Below are positions 11,901 through 24,480 of a stretch of DNA of 64,000 bases, one piece after another. A program made the translations under genes and the position numbers. The DNA comes from Helopsaltes ochotensis (Eukaryota > Chordata > Aves > Passeriformes > Locustellidae). How positions within the stretch are numbered: position 1 is the first letter of the stretch; each line of letters opens with the position of its first letter. Under the pieces are notes generated by a model. That model worked only from the letters and a program-made list of their open reading frames with translations. It ran no database searches and was not told the origin of the DNA. The DNA lies in assembly GCA_013400155.1 (NCBI GenBank), contig VXBM01001236.1, positions 102,563 to 166,562 on the forward strand, written 5' to 3'.

Positions 11901-14494
11901 TTGCATGGTGGGCTCACAACATCTACACAGTGTGGAAAAATGGGAGGATGAATGATGAATGACTTATTGCACACCGCAGAACCTATGCCCCAAGATTTTC
12001 TCTGTGCATTCTCGTGGGAGGTACAGCTATAAGAGGCTGGGAATGACTCAAACACTTTTAGTTTTTGACATGTATTCTGGATGCTCTCAGGAGTTTTCTG
12101 TCTGAGCATTGTCTAAGCACCCCCTAAAAAGTAAGAGTTCTGTTTTTATCTCAGTGGTGGAATACAAAATTCACATCAAATTCGACTCTGTCCTTAAGCT
12201 GCTTACATACAGCACACTCAGCATTCCTGACTTGTACAGGACACCTGAAATATGGCACCAGGTCTGTGTTTTTCATATTGAAGCAGGATCTAGTCAGGAA
12301 AAGAACCCAACACTGTAATAGGAAACCGGTACTTGACTAAGGGGGTGGGGTGTGTATTTGTGAAGGCTTCAGACTGTGTGCCGGCTGTGCTTTGGCAGGA
12401 AGGCTCTGCGTATGCATTTTCCATGTCAGCAGGCATGTGCTTCCTAAATCTATCTGCCCACCTGAGGAAAATTTGCACTCACAGCCTGAAGGTCCTCTAA
12501 AGACATCTTGTGTATCACAGGATGTACAAAGGGTTTGAGTGGAATGTTGCTAATGAATGGATAAAACCCAGACAAACTATGGAAAAAATATTGAAAGGAA
12601 AGGATATGGCCTTCTGGAGGATGAGGAAGGCTAGCAACAAAGAGACAGCCCAGCAATGTGACAGATCCAGAGGCGGCTCTAAAGCTCCAACATAATTATT
12701 CCTGGACTTTGTCATCTTAGCTGCTTTGGCACATAGTCCAATAACTGGGAACTGGGAATAATGATCACAGCAGCAGTAGGTTGTGGTTTTGTATAGCTTG
12801 CTATAAGCTTTCTCATTCCTGTCAGAAAGTATATGTATTTGCTTTTAAAAATAATTTAAAAACCTCTCTCAAATGCTATTTTTGATGACATTGAGTTTTG
12901 AGAAATCCTGCTGATGAAGTAAAGAAACTTTCTGAAATAATCTTTTCTCATAGTGCTATATTTTATGAGGAGTTCCTTGTATCTCACTTTTATCAGGAAA
13001 TATGTATATACATAGATTTGTTCTAAGTACAAGGATCCATACAGGCAAGTGTGATCACTTTTTCTACCATATATTTACCATTTTGAGTAAAGTTGTGTGA
13101 AAGACTCGGGATTTTTATGAATGCACGGCAACAGGGGCATTTGCTGCTTTTAGCAGCAGCTGTTCTTTGCTATTCCTGTTATTTTTTAAGACTAGGAAAT
13201 GTGTTTTATGAAGGAGGACTTTCAGATGTGGTGAGGGTAAGCTCAGCACACTGCCTTTTTCCATTCCTGGGCTTGGTCCTCTCCAGCTTTGCATGCAGAA
13301 TTTCTTGTGGCTTCAGTGGTACTTTTCCATCTAGATGGAGAGGTCTGTTTAAACAGTTCACGAGTGCTATTAAAGCACTATAAAGAGCTGGAAATGGAAC
13401 ATATCACAGGCTTAATTAAACATTCATGTGTTATTTCTCTCCGAAATATTAAGATAAGAAGGGAAAAAGACTTGGAGGCTACAACAAAGTAGGGAATATT
13501 TGAATCCAGTTATGTCAGACAGGATGGGGACCACCTTCCCTCTTAATGGCCCAAGGTGTAATTTCATTATTTCATCTGTCTGAGAAATTTAGAGGAGTGT
13601 TATCCAGACTGCTTAAAGGATTTGCCTCTGTATGGTATACTGATACATATAACAAACCTTTAGGTTAGTCGATAATCATGCTTGTATGATGTAAATATCA
13701 TCCATTATATTACATAACTAATGACCTACTGAAAAGTTCAGGGTGGGAAAGAAAGTGACAAGAATCGATATTTCTGAAATAATGGACATGTCTGAGCTAC
13801 AGGATAGAGAGATTAATTTTATTTTATTTACTTTTTAATATGAAGAAATGGGTGACTGTTGAGTATGCAGTAATCTTAGAAGCCAATGCAATGTGGACTA
13901 CTCACAAGGGCATTCAATTTTATGGGTGTAATTAATAACTAAACTTTAATCTTTTCTCATCAATTAAATATTTGGATAGAAAGCAGTGGTCTACTGTGAA
14001 AAATCTGTGAGAAACCTGTATATCTCCAGTTTCAATTCCTCTGTTACAGTCATTAGCATGCTGCCTAGTTAAAGAGATTTTGATTCCTTGTTTAAGGCAT
14101 TCATTTTAGTTTCTTTTTTGTATTCAGCTTACATTATAATGCTCTTAATAGAGATATATGTTTAGCACCACAATCTATACAAATAGAGCAAGGGTAGAAA
14201 GTTGCATATTCCTTGATTATAGTACTTTTTGTGCAATATTTGTGAGATCAACTAAAACAAAAGTGTGCTCCAAAAAAAGAACGATACAGTAAACCAATCC
14301 TCAGAGTTGTTTGGCTTGCTCCTCCTTAAAATTTCTAGCAATCAGGAAAAATCTCCGTAGGTCTATTACTCATTGCTTATTTGGCCTTTCACACTGTATT
14401 ATTTCTCTCACCTCTAACCTAATTCTCCCTTATTGCAATCTTTTCTGTTTTTCAGAGATTATAGACAACAATTCATTGTTTGCTTTCACAAAAA
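11901..14494. other. Unique AT-rich noncoding sequence
   Basis: No repeat, RNA or exon recognised. Open frames at 12109-12715 and 13093-13492 are short, overlap on both strands and lack protein-like features. Confidence 0.5.
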
Positions 14495-14655
14495 ATCTTT
14501 CTGAAAATTTGAGAACTGCTATCAAATCTCCTCCTAGTCTTTCCCCTGCGGGATTAAGCTTTGCAAGCTCAGTTCTTGCAAAGTCTAGAAAAGTTTTTTA
14601 AGTTCATTCTTATTTCAGGTTCTGTGACTTTCTCCAGCTCGTTCATGTATTGTAT
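14495..14655 (-). mobile_element. Old CR1 fragment, antisense
   Basis: AATTTGAGAACTGCTATCA, then AATCTCCTCCTAGTCTTTCC, a GGGATTAAGCTTTGCAAGC stretch and GACTTTCTCCAGCTCGTTCA. This is the order of the reverse complement of the CR1 end region shared by birds, turtles and crocodilians (TTGAAAACTGTTATCA, CCCCTCTCAGTCTTCTC, GACTTTCTCCA). The copy is well diverged. The open plus-strand frame running through it (to 14601) and the strong acceptor-like TTTTCTGTTTTTCAG just upstream are therefore not evidence of an exon. Boundaries are approximate. Confidence 0.72.
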
Positions 14656-17329
14656 TGACATGTGATAACCTACAAGTTGTCACAGGGATCCAGGTAAAGA
14701 ATTATCAGCTCTGACCAGAAAGGAAGGAATATTTTGTGTGTTTAACATAAAATGTACTACTTTTATCTAACACAGCATGATTGCTTCTTAGGCAATTGTA
14801 CAATTTTATTGATTGGTTGTAATCCATTCTAATTGCCAGATTCTTTTTTGCACTGTGTTTAGGAAGTCATTCTCCTTTTTGTATTTGTGCAGGTAATTTT
14901 ACTTGTATAGGTACATGTGAATTCACTTAATTGCTTAGCTACATTCAGATTTCTGCTGTGCACCAAGATAATTTAGAATGTACATTCTGCACTCTAATGG
15001 GTTTGAAGTCCTTTTAGCTTAGTGTAATTATCAAATGCAAGAAGCGTCTTAATCATCTACCAATTCAATAATGAACATGTCAGGCAGATTCTTGCAGAAC
15101 CTGACCTGATGCATCTTGCTTACCTAAAAATGAATCACTCATAACTATTGGTAACTAATTGTGTGAATAGGATTTCCCAAATAACTACCTACCTCAAATC
15201 TGCTTGTCTATACAAATGTCCTGTGAGATGTCAAAAGGCAAAATCCAGATGCATGACAGTGTTTTTTCTTTTATGTCCATAAAGCTTGTTATCTATTGTA
15301 GAGAGAAATAAATTTGCTCTTACATGATTTATTTATTAGAAATTCATTTCTCTCTTACATGCTGTTTATATTCAAGATTCTTACAAATAGATGTTTACAT
15401 TATTTGTTCTGATATTTTTCTGGTTATTGAAGTTAAGCTCTCTTATCCCTTTTGACATTTTAAAAGTGTTTGCCCTTTCTAGACTTCTGGAATCTGTGTC
15501 CCTCAAGTTGCTAAAGACAATTGCTAATGGCTAATAAAATATTTTCAGTGTTCTCAGAACTGAATTGCAACAGACCCAACCAACTTAAAAACATCAACTA
15601 CATTATCTATGTAGGTACTGCTGGTTTTTTTTTTTTCTTTTTTTTTTAGCCTGATTTTTGTTCTTCTATTTATGATTTTAATTGGATTGGCTCTGACATT
15701 AAAACTGAACGTTTAAGCAAAGGCTAAAGGAAAAAGATCATTGAACACTTTTAATATAAAGTGATAATGTTGTAAGTATGATGGCCTGAGAGTATAAGCA
15801 AGGAACAGTTGTGGAGAAAAAGCAATCTCTCTGATCAACCCAATTGATATAGTTGGAAAATGGACAAGCATCTGCCTCTGCAATAGAGTTTTTGTTCCTG
15901 AAGAGATTTTTGTTTTTTTAATACCAAATTAGTCAGTTTATTAAAAAGTATAACTTCACTCCTCTAACCCTGTCTGAGTCAACACTTTAGCCTATTTGCT
16001 CGTAACTAATTGTATTTTGTTGTTAACTATTACCTTTTCTTCTCTTCTTAAGGTACTTAAAAGTGTCTTCTTCTCATGATGTTTTTTTCCCTTTCAAATT
16101 CTGTCGCAGACATGCTCCTGAGCTCATGAAAGTATTCCTGCTATGAGTTTCTGCCATGCTTTTATACTGGCATTTAGTAATTTGTGCTACTTCTGTTGTT
16201 ATTTTCATTATGCAACTTTTTATGTGTCTTTCCTGGATATTGGATTGTTGAGGAATGCATCATCAGGCCAGGCCAGTGCTCTAGAACACGCTCTATGTGT
16301 CCTCTAGGCAGAGATAAATGGCATTGCACAGATGTTGCTATACCTAGTGTAGACTGATCTCAACTAAAGCAAAAGGTAAGAAGGCAAGAAGTACTAGCAG
16401 TGTAAAAAAGCAAATGAGACATGAGGGCTAGTATTTTGTAGTGAGAAATAAGAAGCAAGCTGATGGTTTCCCTTTTAATGTATTTAATTTTGTTTCTCTA
16501 TAAAGTAATACTAAAACAATAGAGACAAATATTGCTAAGTACCTGGAGTTGTCTATAGGTAACTTATTGATTCCATAGGTTGCTTTTGGCTTTCTTTCAC
16601 TTTGATATGAAACAGGAAGAAGGACTAAAAAATTTGCCTCAATATGTTAATAAATTAAATACGTATGTGGACTTTGGGACATACCTCTAGATGACACAGA
16701 TTTTTTTTGTCTATAGAATTATGAAATTTGTGATCATGGGAAAAAAAAGTGTGTCAGAACAATGGATCATTTCATATCTGCGTGTTGTAAAATCTTCCTC
16801 TGTGCACAATTAAAAATATGTTTAGATAAAAGTTCCATAAACGCAGAGTTACTGATGGCATCATAACCAAGTGAAGAGAACAGCATGTAAAGACACAGAA
16901 CTCTTCTGAGCAGCTGTCAAACTTCATTGCTGAAGGGAAATGCCTGTTTTCCAAGTGTATGTAAGAGATAGAGAGCTGTATTTTAAAGATAACATTTTAT
17001 TACATGCTTGCTTTTGAAGGGCAACTGGACACAGGTATATTTGGCTAGTTTCAAACCATCATTTCATTTTTATCAGGGTTAATTGTGATGGTATCCTAAA
17101 TAGTCATGTATACTGCAGGAGCCTGCTGGAGACTCAAGTCTCCACTAAGTAATTTGTATAAAAGATGATACATATCTGTACCTACGAATATGGAATTTTA
17201 AATGTGCATATAAACATAAAATCCATAGAAATTCTCTTTAAGCCAGAGAAATAGTCCAAAAACAGGAATCAAAGTGCAACGTCTGGTTCAACAGTTATAA
17301 TTATTTATGAAACCTTGGAGACATGTCAC
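14656..17329. other. Unique AT-rich noncoding sequence
   Basis: No gene or transposon recognised. It includes a T12-C-T10 tract at 15625-15647 followed by AG, which imitates a splice acceptor. Confidence 0.55.
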
Positions 17330-17525
17330 CAGTGATCTCTGTACATTTTGCTGGTTCTCTCCTGCTGCCTCTCCAAATTTGGCCATCTTTCCCTTCTTTT
17401 ATATGTGAATGGAGAAAGAGAAAGAGGATTGTATTTCCATTGGTTTGTGTATGTGGCTCTGCTCTTCCTTTCCCCTTTCTCTTTCCAAATTTAGCCTCAA
17501 TTTCTTTCCTTGTGTTCAGTCAGCG
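17330..17525 (+). other. Pyrimidine-rich tract with palindromic CArG word
   Basis: C/T-rich on the plus strand, with two related words about 110 bp apart: CTCCAAATTTGGCC at 17371 and TTTCCAAATTTAGCC near 17483. This suggests an old imperfect duplication. The first contains CCAAATTTGG (17373-17382), a perfect CArG box of the SRF type. A few such words are expected by chance in 64 kb, so regulatory function is speculative. Confidence 0.45.
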
Positions 17526-18539
17526 ATGATTTCTTGATGAAGCACTGGGCATCAAAATTTCACGTTATGCTTATAAAGGATTATATAAAGTTTAATACAT
17601 TTAAATGTTTATTGCAACACACTAAACCAATGTATTCCTTGAACTGGGGCTCAGGGTAGAATGACGTGTAACTGCTTGGAAAATGTTAATATGCTTGCTG
17701 GGCTGTACAACATAATTCCTCATGAGATTGGCTCTAAAGAAGTGTCATACTATGCCTATAACTTAAACTTGTTAACTTCACACTTGATTAACAAGGAATA
17801 AGATATATATTAGGAACAAAAGCACGTTTCAATCTACTGCAAACATAGATCACTAAAGAGAATAAATCATAAACCAACCAATCGTGTTTTTCTCCTCCTG
17901 CTTCCTCTCCAAGCTCAATTAAGACTCAACATGTTTTTCTTCTTCCTAGTTTCCTTTTATCTGTTCTCCTTCTCATGTTTCCATGTCCTCCTTCCCCCAA
18001 TACTCTTTATCTGATGAGGGATAAAGAATAGTGCTCTGGGATAATGAGGTAATTCCTGGTAGTTTTGGAAGTCCCAGACACCTGGAAGAGGTATTTTTTT
18101 TCTCTCCCAGACTGGGTCAGATAAGACCTTGGGTATTTTGGTTCAGGTATATGTTCAGGTTAAGTCAGTCCTTAAGGGGCTCCAACAACATTTCTGTGTA
18201 CTGAAAAATATGCAAATGTCCATCTTTATATATGGTGGTTTTGGTCTGAAAAATTTGATTTATGTGAGCGGCTAGGAAGTAGCCTAAATGTGTAATGAAC
18301 CAAAGTGTTTTACCTTTGTCTTCATCCCATCCAACACTTTACAGATGTCTAACCCCTGGCTCTCTTTCCTTGGCATGGATCCAGTTCTGATTTGGCACTG
18401 ACTTGCTCTCCATATGCAGTAGATTCTCCCAATCTAGTGAATTTTTAAATACAACTGCTTTACATACACTGTGTAAATGAAATATTAACCCCTCTCATGC
18501 TGGCAACTCAATGTTCCCAAAGAAACCATTCCCAAGTCT
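17526..18539. other. Unique noncoding sequence with pyrimidine-rich segment
   Basis: 17886-18010 is strongly C/T-rich on the plus strand (TTTTTCTCCTCCTGCTTCC and TTTTTCTTCTTCCTAGTTTCC-type runs). No gene, RNA or transposon recognised. Confidence 0.5.
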
Positions 18540-18745
18540 AATTTTTTTAACAGAGCCTAATCTAAATTAGTTCTCAAAATAGTTTCCATATTTTTAATTT
18601 TCTGTAGCCATTACAATTGCATGATTATTTCTTTAAAAATTGGATTAATTTAGATTCAATAAAGCAATTATAACCAGGAAAGGGATTAACAATTAAGAGA
18701 CCTCCAAAAAGGCTAATTACAGGGCTAGTAATTTAGCTGAGTGTG
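18540..18745. promoter_or_regulatory. Homeodomain-motif-rich island, possible enhancer
   Basis: Over about 200 bp there are many ATTA/TAAT cores: TAATCT (18558), GGATTA (18642 and 18683, the OTX/K50-type core), TAATTA (18714) and ATTGCATGATTAT (POU-like, near 18616). The stretch has no simple-repeat structure. Clustered homeodomain sites of mixed type are typical of conserved developmental enhancers, but AT-rich DNA also gives such words by chance. Conservation cannot be judged from one sequence. Confidence 0.25.
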
Positions 18746-21700
18746 TGATGATTCAACTCAGATTCCAATTTCTTAAGCTTTTGTGTACTCACTCTTCTCC
18801 CTGGTGCTTTAATAGCAAACTTGCATGCAAATACTTGCTTCTCTGTGTCTGAGGCTTGTGCTGCTTTGGGCCAAAATTGATTGCTGAAGTTACATGACTG
18901 AAGTGCCTCAGGTGAAAAAAAATCACTAGAAATAAAACATCCAGTAGACAGTTATGTAAAGTGTGCAGCCTGACAGTCGCTAATGCTCACAGGATGGAAG
19001 TTTCTGCAAATAAGGTCAGTAGAATTAACACTCATTTCCCCCTTAAATATCAAAGACATACTGCTGACAACATTTGGGGGTGATCACCATTGCAAACCAC
19101 CCGCTGCATGCGCATATGTGGTCAGATGCTTTTTGCTCCTTAGAGTAACTGCTCCTCAGCCAATATCATGAGCTCACTGAGTCATATTTCATTTAGGAAC
19201 ACGGATGGCCATGACTGTGTAAAGTCCCTTTCAGATCTCTCTGTTGACATTAACTCTCACTACTCCACTGGAGTTGGTGGAATCTTAAGGTTTTGTGCCA
19301 GCTGAGGTCACACACGTTTATGCAGCCAATCAATAAACATGGAAGCAATGATAATACATTTGTATGCTGATTAAATAAGTAGTTTAAATTTGTTTAATAC
19401 ATGCCAAGATAAATACTGCCACTCTTGTTTCCGTAAAACACTGAGGTTTAGGTTCTGACATGTTGAAATCAAGGAGGTTTTCACTTAACCTCAGGGGGCT
19501 TTGGCTCAGAACCACAGTCCAACCGTTGTGAAATATAGTTTATTTCTAGCTTTTGGTAGAATGTATTCCAGAAGTATTTTCCCTTATTTAGACCATAATT
19601 ATTTTTGTTTTCCCATATTTCCTCTTGGAAGGAAAAAAAAAAATCAAACAAGACAAAGGAGGATTACAAGCGTCTGAGGGGGATGTCATACAGTCAGTCA
19701 GTCATCATTTAGCAGCCCAGCAGTACAAAAACTGACTCACATCTCCCTTTTTCAGTTTTCATTGTCCTTTCCCCACCCTAAGATCTTGCTATCAGCCCCA
19801 GCAAGTAACTAGTATTAAAAACCTCCTCTTGCTTTTCAAAAATGGAAGAAAAAATTTAGCTTTTTAATTTTTTTTTTTGATTGTCCCAGTTTAGTCCCTG
19901 AGTCTCAATGGGGCTGTGCAATCTGAAATTTGACCTTTTCAAATTGGGTTTGAAGAAGGAAATAACAGCCGAAACCCCTTTATTCACATTTTTGTTCATA
20001 TGCTTTGTGGCTTGCAATCCTACAGTATCCAACAGTTCAATTAGGCAGTGTGTGATTGGCAGGTTCCTGAGTTAAATAGCTGGGATGGAATCATATACTT
20101 AAAATAGCTTTAAAAGAAAACCTGTAGACAGACAATCAGTCAGACAATCTTTTCAGGCGCTTGGAAAGCCCCTACTTTCTTAAGCACTTGCCCCATAAAC
20201 GATCTGGAAGTCGTGCACATAAAGTAGTTTAATATAAAAGGTTGCTTGGAGGCAGTTATCATGCAAACATCCCACTTGATGTAATATCTAGGGGGCATTT
20301 TTTGAAGTTGTTTTTTTCAGAAGCATTGTTGTTGCTCATTATGAGTGTGACATCACTTCCCCTGACTTAGTGATATGTGTACTCTCTGTGCTCTGACTAA
20401 CTTTTTTAAGATCAAAGCTTCAGTTCTTCTGAATTCAAGCCCACCTTTCCTTTTGCTCTGTTCATTTCCAATATCTAGAGGAATAAATTACCAACAAAGC
20501 AAGGGAAAAAGAAAGGCAAAAAAATTTCCCATCTTTCCCTGCTACTAGATTCTGCAACTTTTGGCCAAAACTTCACTACTTTTGTGCTGCTGTACTGGGT
20601 TAGAAATCTCAGTTCTGAGGCCTGTGTATGCACAGAGAAAAAGGAAACAATGTCTTTCTTTTCTGTTCTTGAGAGAGTGTCACTACAAAGAATACAATTG
20701 TCTATGTTTGTTCATACAAATTTACTAAAATTAAGCTTTTACACTGGGAATTTAAGCATAAAGAATAATTTCCGATGCCCTCCCCCTCCTTTAACAAAGC
20801 TGGAAATGATAAATAACTCTTTTCCTTTTGTATAGCAGCTCACGAATTGGAGATTTTGGACCAGCATGCAGAAAACCTCAGTTCCTAAATTCTGTGAATT
20901 TAAATCCGGGTTTCTTCCCTTTGAAGAGTGCCCTGTTACTCCTCTGGACACTTTCTATCTGTTCCTTTAAAAAACTTACAAAATACCCTCTGGGACCCAT
21001 TGAGGAGGGTTGGATGCTTTCCCCACCAGTCCAGGTGTCACTTGGGAGGAGATGCCCCTGTAGGTTCACCTTTGTGGGTGCTCCTGCAGAGCTGAGAAGG
21101 ATGGTTTGGAATCATCAGCAGCAGAAAGGGAGAAATTGGATCAGAGTTCTCCCAGATCCAGTGAGATCTGTAGACAGTATTATAGTATAGTATCAATATA
21201 TAGTATTTTATATATGATGCCATGGACTGCTCCTCATGAGAATTTTTTTACTCCTGATCTGGAGCTCATGAAATCCCAGAGATGGGTGGGATTTAGTGGT
21301 TGCATCTCCTTGCTCTGAGCATTTCATACCAGCTAGCTTTGACCAGATCCTCCTTGGCATGCTGGTTTTGTGATGATTTCATGCTGTCAGGGAGGAGGCA
21401 GAGACCAGAAAATCAGAACACAGATGTATGGGGATTTTTTTGTAAATCAGGGGTGAGCTTGCATATTAAACACTACCAAAAGTTTTGATATCCCCCCTGA
21501 CAAAAACATATAAACCAGCAAGGATATTTAGGCAGAAGAGCAAGAAATTTTGCCTTAAATGTGAAACAGATCTCTATGTGAGCATACAATGAATGAATTA
21601 AAACCCTTTATTTCAGATAAGAGACACTGAAATAAAGACAGTAGGAATATGAGAGAGGACTAGAAAATCACAATCAGAGAAGGGGATGGAGAATAATTTT

Positions 21701-21826
21701 CTACCATTTTTTTACAATACAGGAGCTGAAAATTATTACCATGTAGCAAGAAGCCGGCAAAACAATACCTGGAACTTTTTCACAAAAAGTGTTACGGAGA
21801 CAAAAATATGAGTGGATTTTGAAGTT
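18746..21826. other. Unique noncoding sequence
   Basis: A (CAGT)3-plus run lies at 19690-19705. A plus-strand open frame of 120 codons at 20828-21190 overlaps minus-strand frames and shows no domain. 20200-20420 is repeat-free with an enhancer-like texture (ATGCAAAC, TGACATCA, CTTGATGTAAT). No gene is called. Confidence 0.5.
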
Positions 21827-21850
21827 TTTATGCATATATATGTGCATAAA
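21827..21850. repeat. 24-bp near-perfect palindrome
   Basis: Outer arms TTTATGCA (21827-21834) and TGCATAAA (21843-21850) are exact complements. The 8-bp centre TATATATG also pairs with itself except for one G-T position. AT-rich palindromes of this kind can extrude as cruciforms or bind dimeric factors. A CACACACA run follows at about 21860. Confidence 0.85.
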
Positions 21851-22438
21851 CATGGACATGCACACACACAGAGACAGGCAAAAAAATACATATCTATATG
21901 TATCTACTTGATATAATTGGCCTGGTTAGTCTGTAGTAGGGAATTCTTTAAACCTTTGGTTGGAAAATGCTGCAGGCACATCACAAAGTATTAGTCCTGA
22001 ACTGTATCTGTTTCTGTACTCTTTCCCTAAGCACTCCCTGTGCTCTTTGTGACCCTCTGTTCTCCCCTACGCACTGCAATGAAAACTGAGTCACATAACA
22101 GCAGGTTCCTGGGCAGTGTGATGGGGCACCAGGAGGAGCTAGCACAGACTGCACTTACCAATATCGTGCAGACCTGTCTTTAGAAAGGACACTGGAAATC
22201 CACGAATGTAGCAGGCAATAAGGAAAACTGAGTCTGTAGGAATTGGGGCTGAGCTGAAGAGCTACTGAAGCAATTAATTTGTAATACCTGAAGAGAAACT
22301 CTGCTCTTAGCAAAACAACCATAGGAAGCTTTTATAGGGCAAAGACTGGGTGTTTAATCCTCCAGGGTAAGTGACCATAAACAACTCATGGAGGATGTAT
22401 AATGTGACTTTTCTCTCTCTTTTTTTTTCTGGTTGAAG
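21851..22438. other. Unique noncoding sequence
   Basis: It contains a short intron-like interval at 22368-22438: CCAGG|GTAAGTGA donor, then a T/C-rich run ending CTGGTTGAAG. At 71 nt it would be near the lower size limit for a vertebrate intron. No reading frame is maintained across it. Confidence 0.4.
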
Positions 22439-22570
22439 GAAGTGTTAAGTACAAATTTCCTAACCAACACAGAAAAGCAGACCATGCTTGAGACTTGCTC
22501 TGAAATTAAAAGTTTTCAAGTTGATAAGTTTTGGGCAAGAGGACCAGGAATACAAGATGAGTATCTATAG
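22439..22570 (+). other. Open 43-codon stretch after a strong acceptor, unrecognised
   Basis: Directly after a long T/C tract (CTCTCTCTTTTTTTTTCTGG then TTGAAG), a frame stays open for 43 codons to TAG at 22568. It begins EVLSTNFLTNTEKQTM and later contains KSFQVDKFWARGPG. The composition is protein-like (mixed charged and polar). No ATG precedes it in frame within the exon, no clear poly(A) signal follows, and the upstream splice partner is unknown. Terminal-exon look-alikes of this length occur several times in this window, so this is weak. Confidence 0.15.
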
Positions 22571-24222
22571 GTCTTTATATGTCTCGATTTTCAGTTTAAT
22601 ATAATATTATGATATTAACAGCTTCAAGCCTATGACAACTTCCTGTGTGGTACAGAATTGGTTAGGAAGATCCTAGACATTACCAGGAGAATTACAGAGG
22701 CTTATGAAATATAACATGCAAAACTTCCAAGAAAACCAATACAAAAGTTTCCTTATTCAAAGAACACACTCTTAAGATAGATAGTAGTAATTTCCAGTAG
22801 ACTTTCATAAAAATAAGCATGTGGCTTGTTCTGTAGCCTGAGAGCTACTATAATCTTAATGCAAAATTATTCCTGTTTTGTTACTTCTATGGGGCTACAG
22901 AGCCCTTAGTGAATGGGAAGTTCTCACCTGTCCAAAACAGTAATCTGCAGTTTCAGGGAAATTAAAGGAAAAGATGGGGATGGTGAATTTGTAGTTGGCT
23001 TTAGTTGGATGTTTTTTGCTTGTTCTGACTATAAGAGGACATGATACTATTGAAGATTTAAAAAACCCAAAACAACCTATGAAGCATATAGAGATTGTAA
23101 GTATTTTGTTTTCAATAACTGGTAGGGCTTAAAATACGTTCTAAAATACTTCTCATATTCTCTCAAAGTGTCCCCTAGTGCATTCTTCACTTACTGATGT
23201 TATTTTTCATCACATGGTGTTATTCCTTACAGAGAACTGTATCTTAAACCATTTGGACGATTAATACAACCCTGCCATGATCAACCGGAGGAAATTACCC
23301 CCCGATTTTGCAAGTCTTTTAGAAGTAAATATCTGCCATATATTTTCCACTTTTGATCCACTTATGTCTGGATTGCTTTGGAGAAATCAAATTAATATGG
23401 TGGTCCTAAACAGCTCCCAAGCCCCCAAAACTTAACCCTTAAAAGTAATATTTTATACATCTCAGCCTAAATCAAGCATTACAAATTTTTAAAATTAATT
23501 TCATCCTTAAATGCCTGTTTCCTTCTAGCTTGTTATTAAGAAAACCTTTTGGTATCCATCTCACACCACTGCATTGCAGACATCTAACAATACAAACGGC
23601 ATCCAGGGTTCATAGGCGATGTCAAGACAGAGATGGGAATCCTGATGAAAGAAATATATTATTTTGTTCCATACCAGGGACTCTGATGCAAGCAATTGGT
23701 TTATTTGTTTCAGTTTGTTGTGCACATTCGGTGAACTGCAATAGTAAAAAGGAAAGTGACTTTTTGTTGTCCTGCCTGCTTCTGGACCATTTGGGAAGAA
23801 AATAAAAATAACATTTTCCCCTAATAGAAAGGGATGAAACACAGGTACTAAGGAAGCAGGGAGTTGAGACAGTAGTGAGGTATGATCTGCAACAATGATC
23901 AGATTCAAAACTAGCATTTAGAAGTGATGGACAGAAGAATAATTGTCTGGAGACCAAATGAGGTAGGGTCAATATAATCCAGGAAATCACTGAAACTTGC
24001 TGGCTTGTAAATAAAGACTGTTAAAAGAAACCCTCAGTAAAACAAAACATACTACAAATGCATCCCCTTCAAACTCTCCCTGTGAAGGAGTGAAACAGCT
24101 TCTGAAGGTTTTGGTTTACTTATCTCACCCAGAAAAGCTGAGTAATCTCCTTTTAAAGAACATCATTAGCATTTGTTGTTGGAATAAATCAAGCTTAGGT
24201 TAGAGACTGGAGTCCTGTTGGT
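22571..24222. other. Unique noncoding sequence
   Basis: Two overlapping minus-strand frames of about 120 codons (23561-23990) have no recognisable domain and compete with a plus-strand frame at 23530-23805. Nothing else seen. Confidence 0.5.
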
Positions 24223-24480
24223 ATCACAGAATCACAGAATCACCAGGTTGGAAGAGGTCTTTAAGATCAAGTCCAACCCAGCCCTAACACCTCAATTAAC
24301 CATGGCACTGAATGTCACATCCAGTCTTTTTTAGAACACACCCAGGGATGATGACTCCACCGCCTCCCCGGGCAGATCATTCAAGTACTTTATCACTCTT
24401 TCCATAAAAAAAATTTTTCATAACATCCAACCCATATTTCCCTTGGCTCAGCTTAAGACTGTATCTTCTAGCAAGTTCCA
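24223..24480 (-). mobile_element. CR1 LINE 3' end, antisense (avian type)
   Basis: It begins ATCACAGAATCACAGAATCA and runs through CCAGGTTGGAAGAGGTC, TTAAGATCAAGTCCAACCC, CCTAACACCTCAATTAACC, GGGATGATGACTCCACC, CCCGGGCAGATCATTC, AGTACTTTATCACTC and CAGCTTAAGACTGTATC. This is the standard reverse-complement order of an avian CR1 3' end. It extends further 5' than the other CR1 copies in the window but is still truncated well before the coding region. Short indels are present, so it is inactive. Confidence 0.96.

Noticed and set aside
14311..14601. 96-codon plus-strand frame with a strong upstream acceptor, looking like a coding exon
   Set aside because: Its 3' half lies on an antisense CR1 fragment (14495-14655); the open frame is a by-product of the repeat.
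15601..15730. T12-C-T10-AG tract followed by 25 open codons, looking like an acceptor and exon
   Set aside because: Simple T-rich repeat; several such decoys exist in the window and nothing downstream supports splicing.
22120..22150. CACCAGGAGGAGCT as a CTCF core
   Set aside because: It departs from the core at an important position and is a single weak match.
23561..23990. Overlapping minus-strand frames of 118 and 122 codons
   Set aside because: Mutually exclusive frames open over the same bases, with no domain, splice or poly(A) support.
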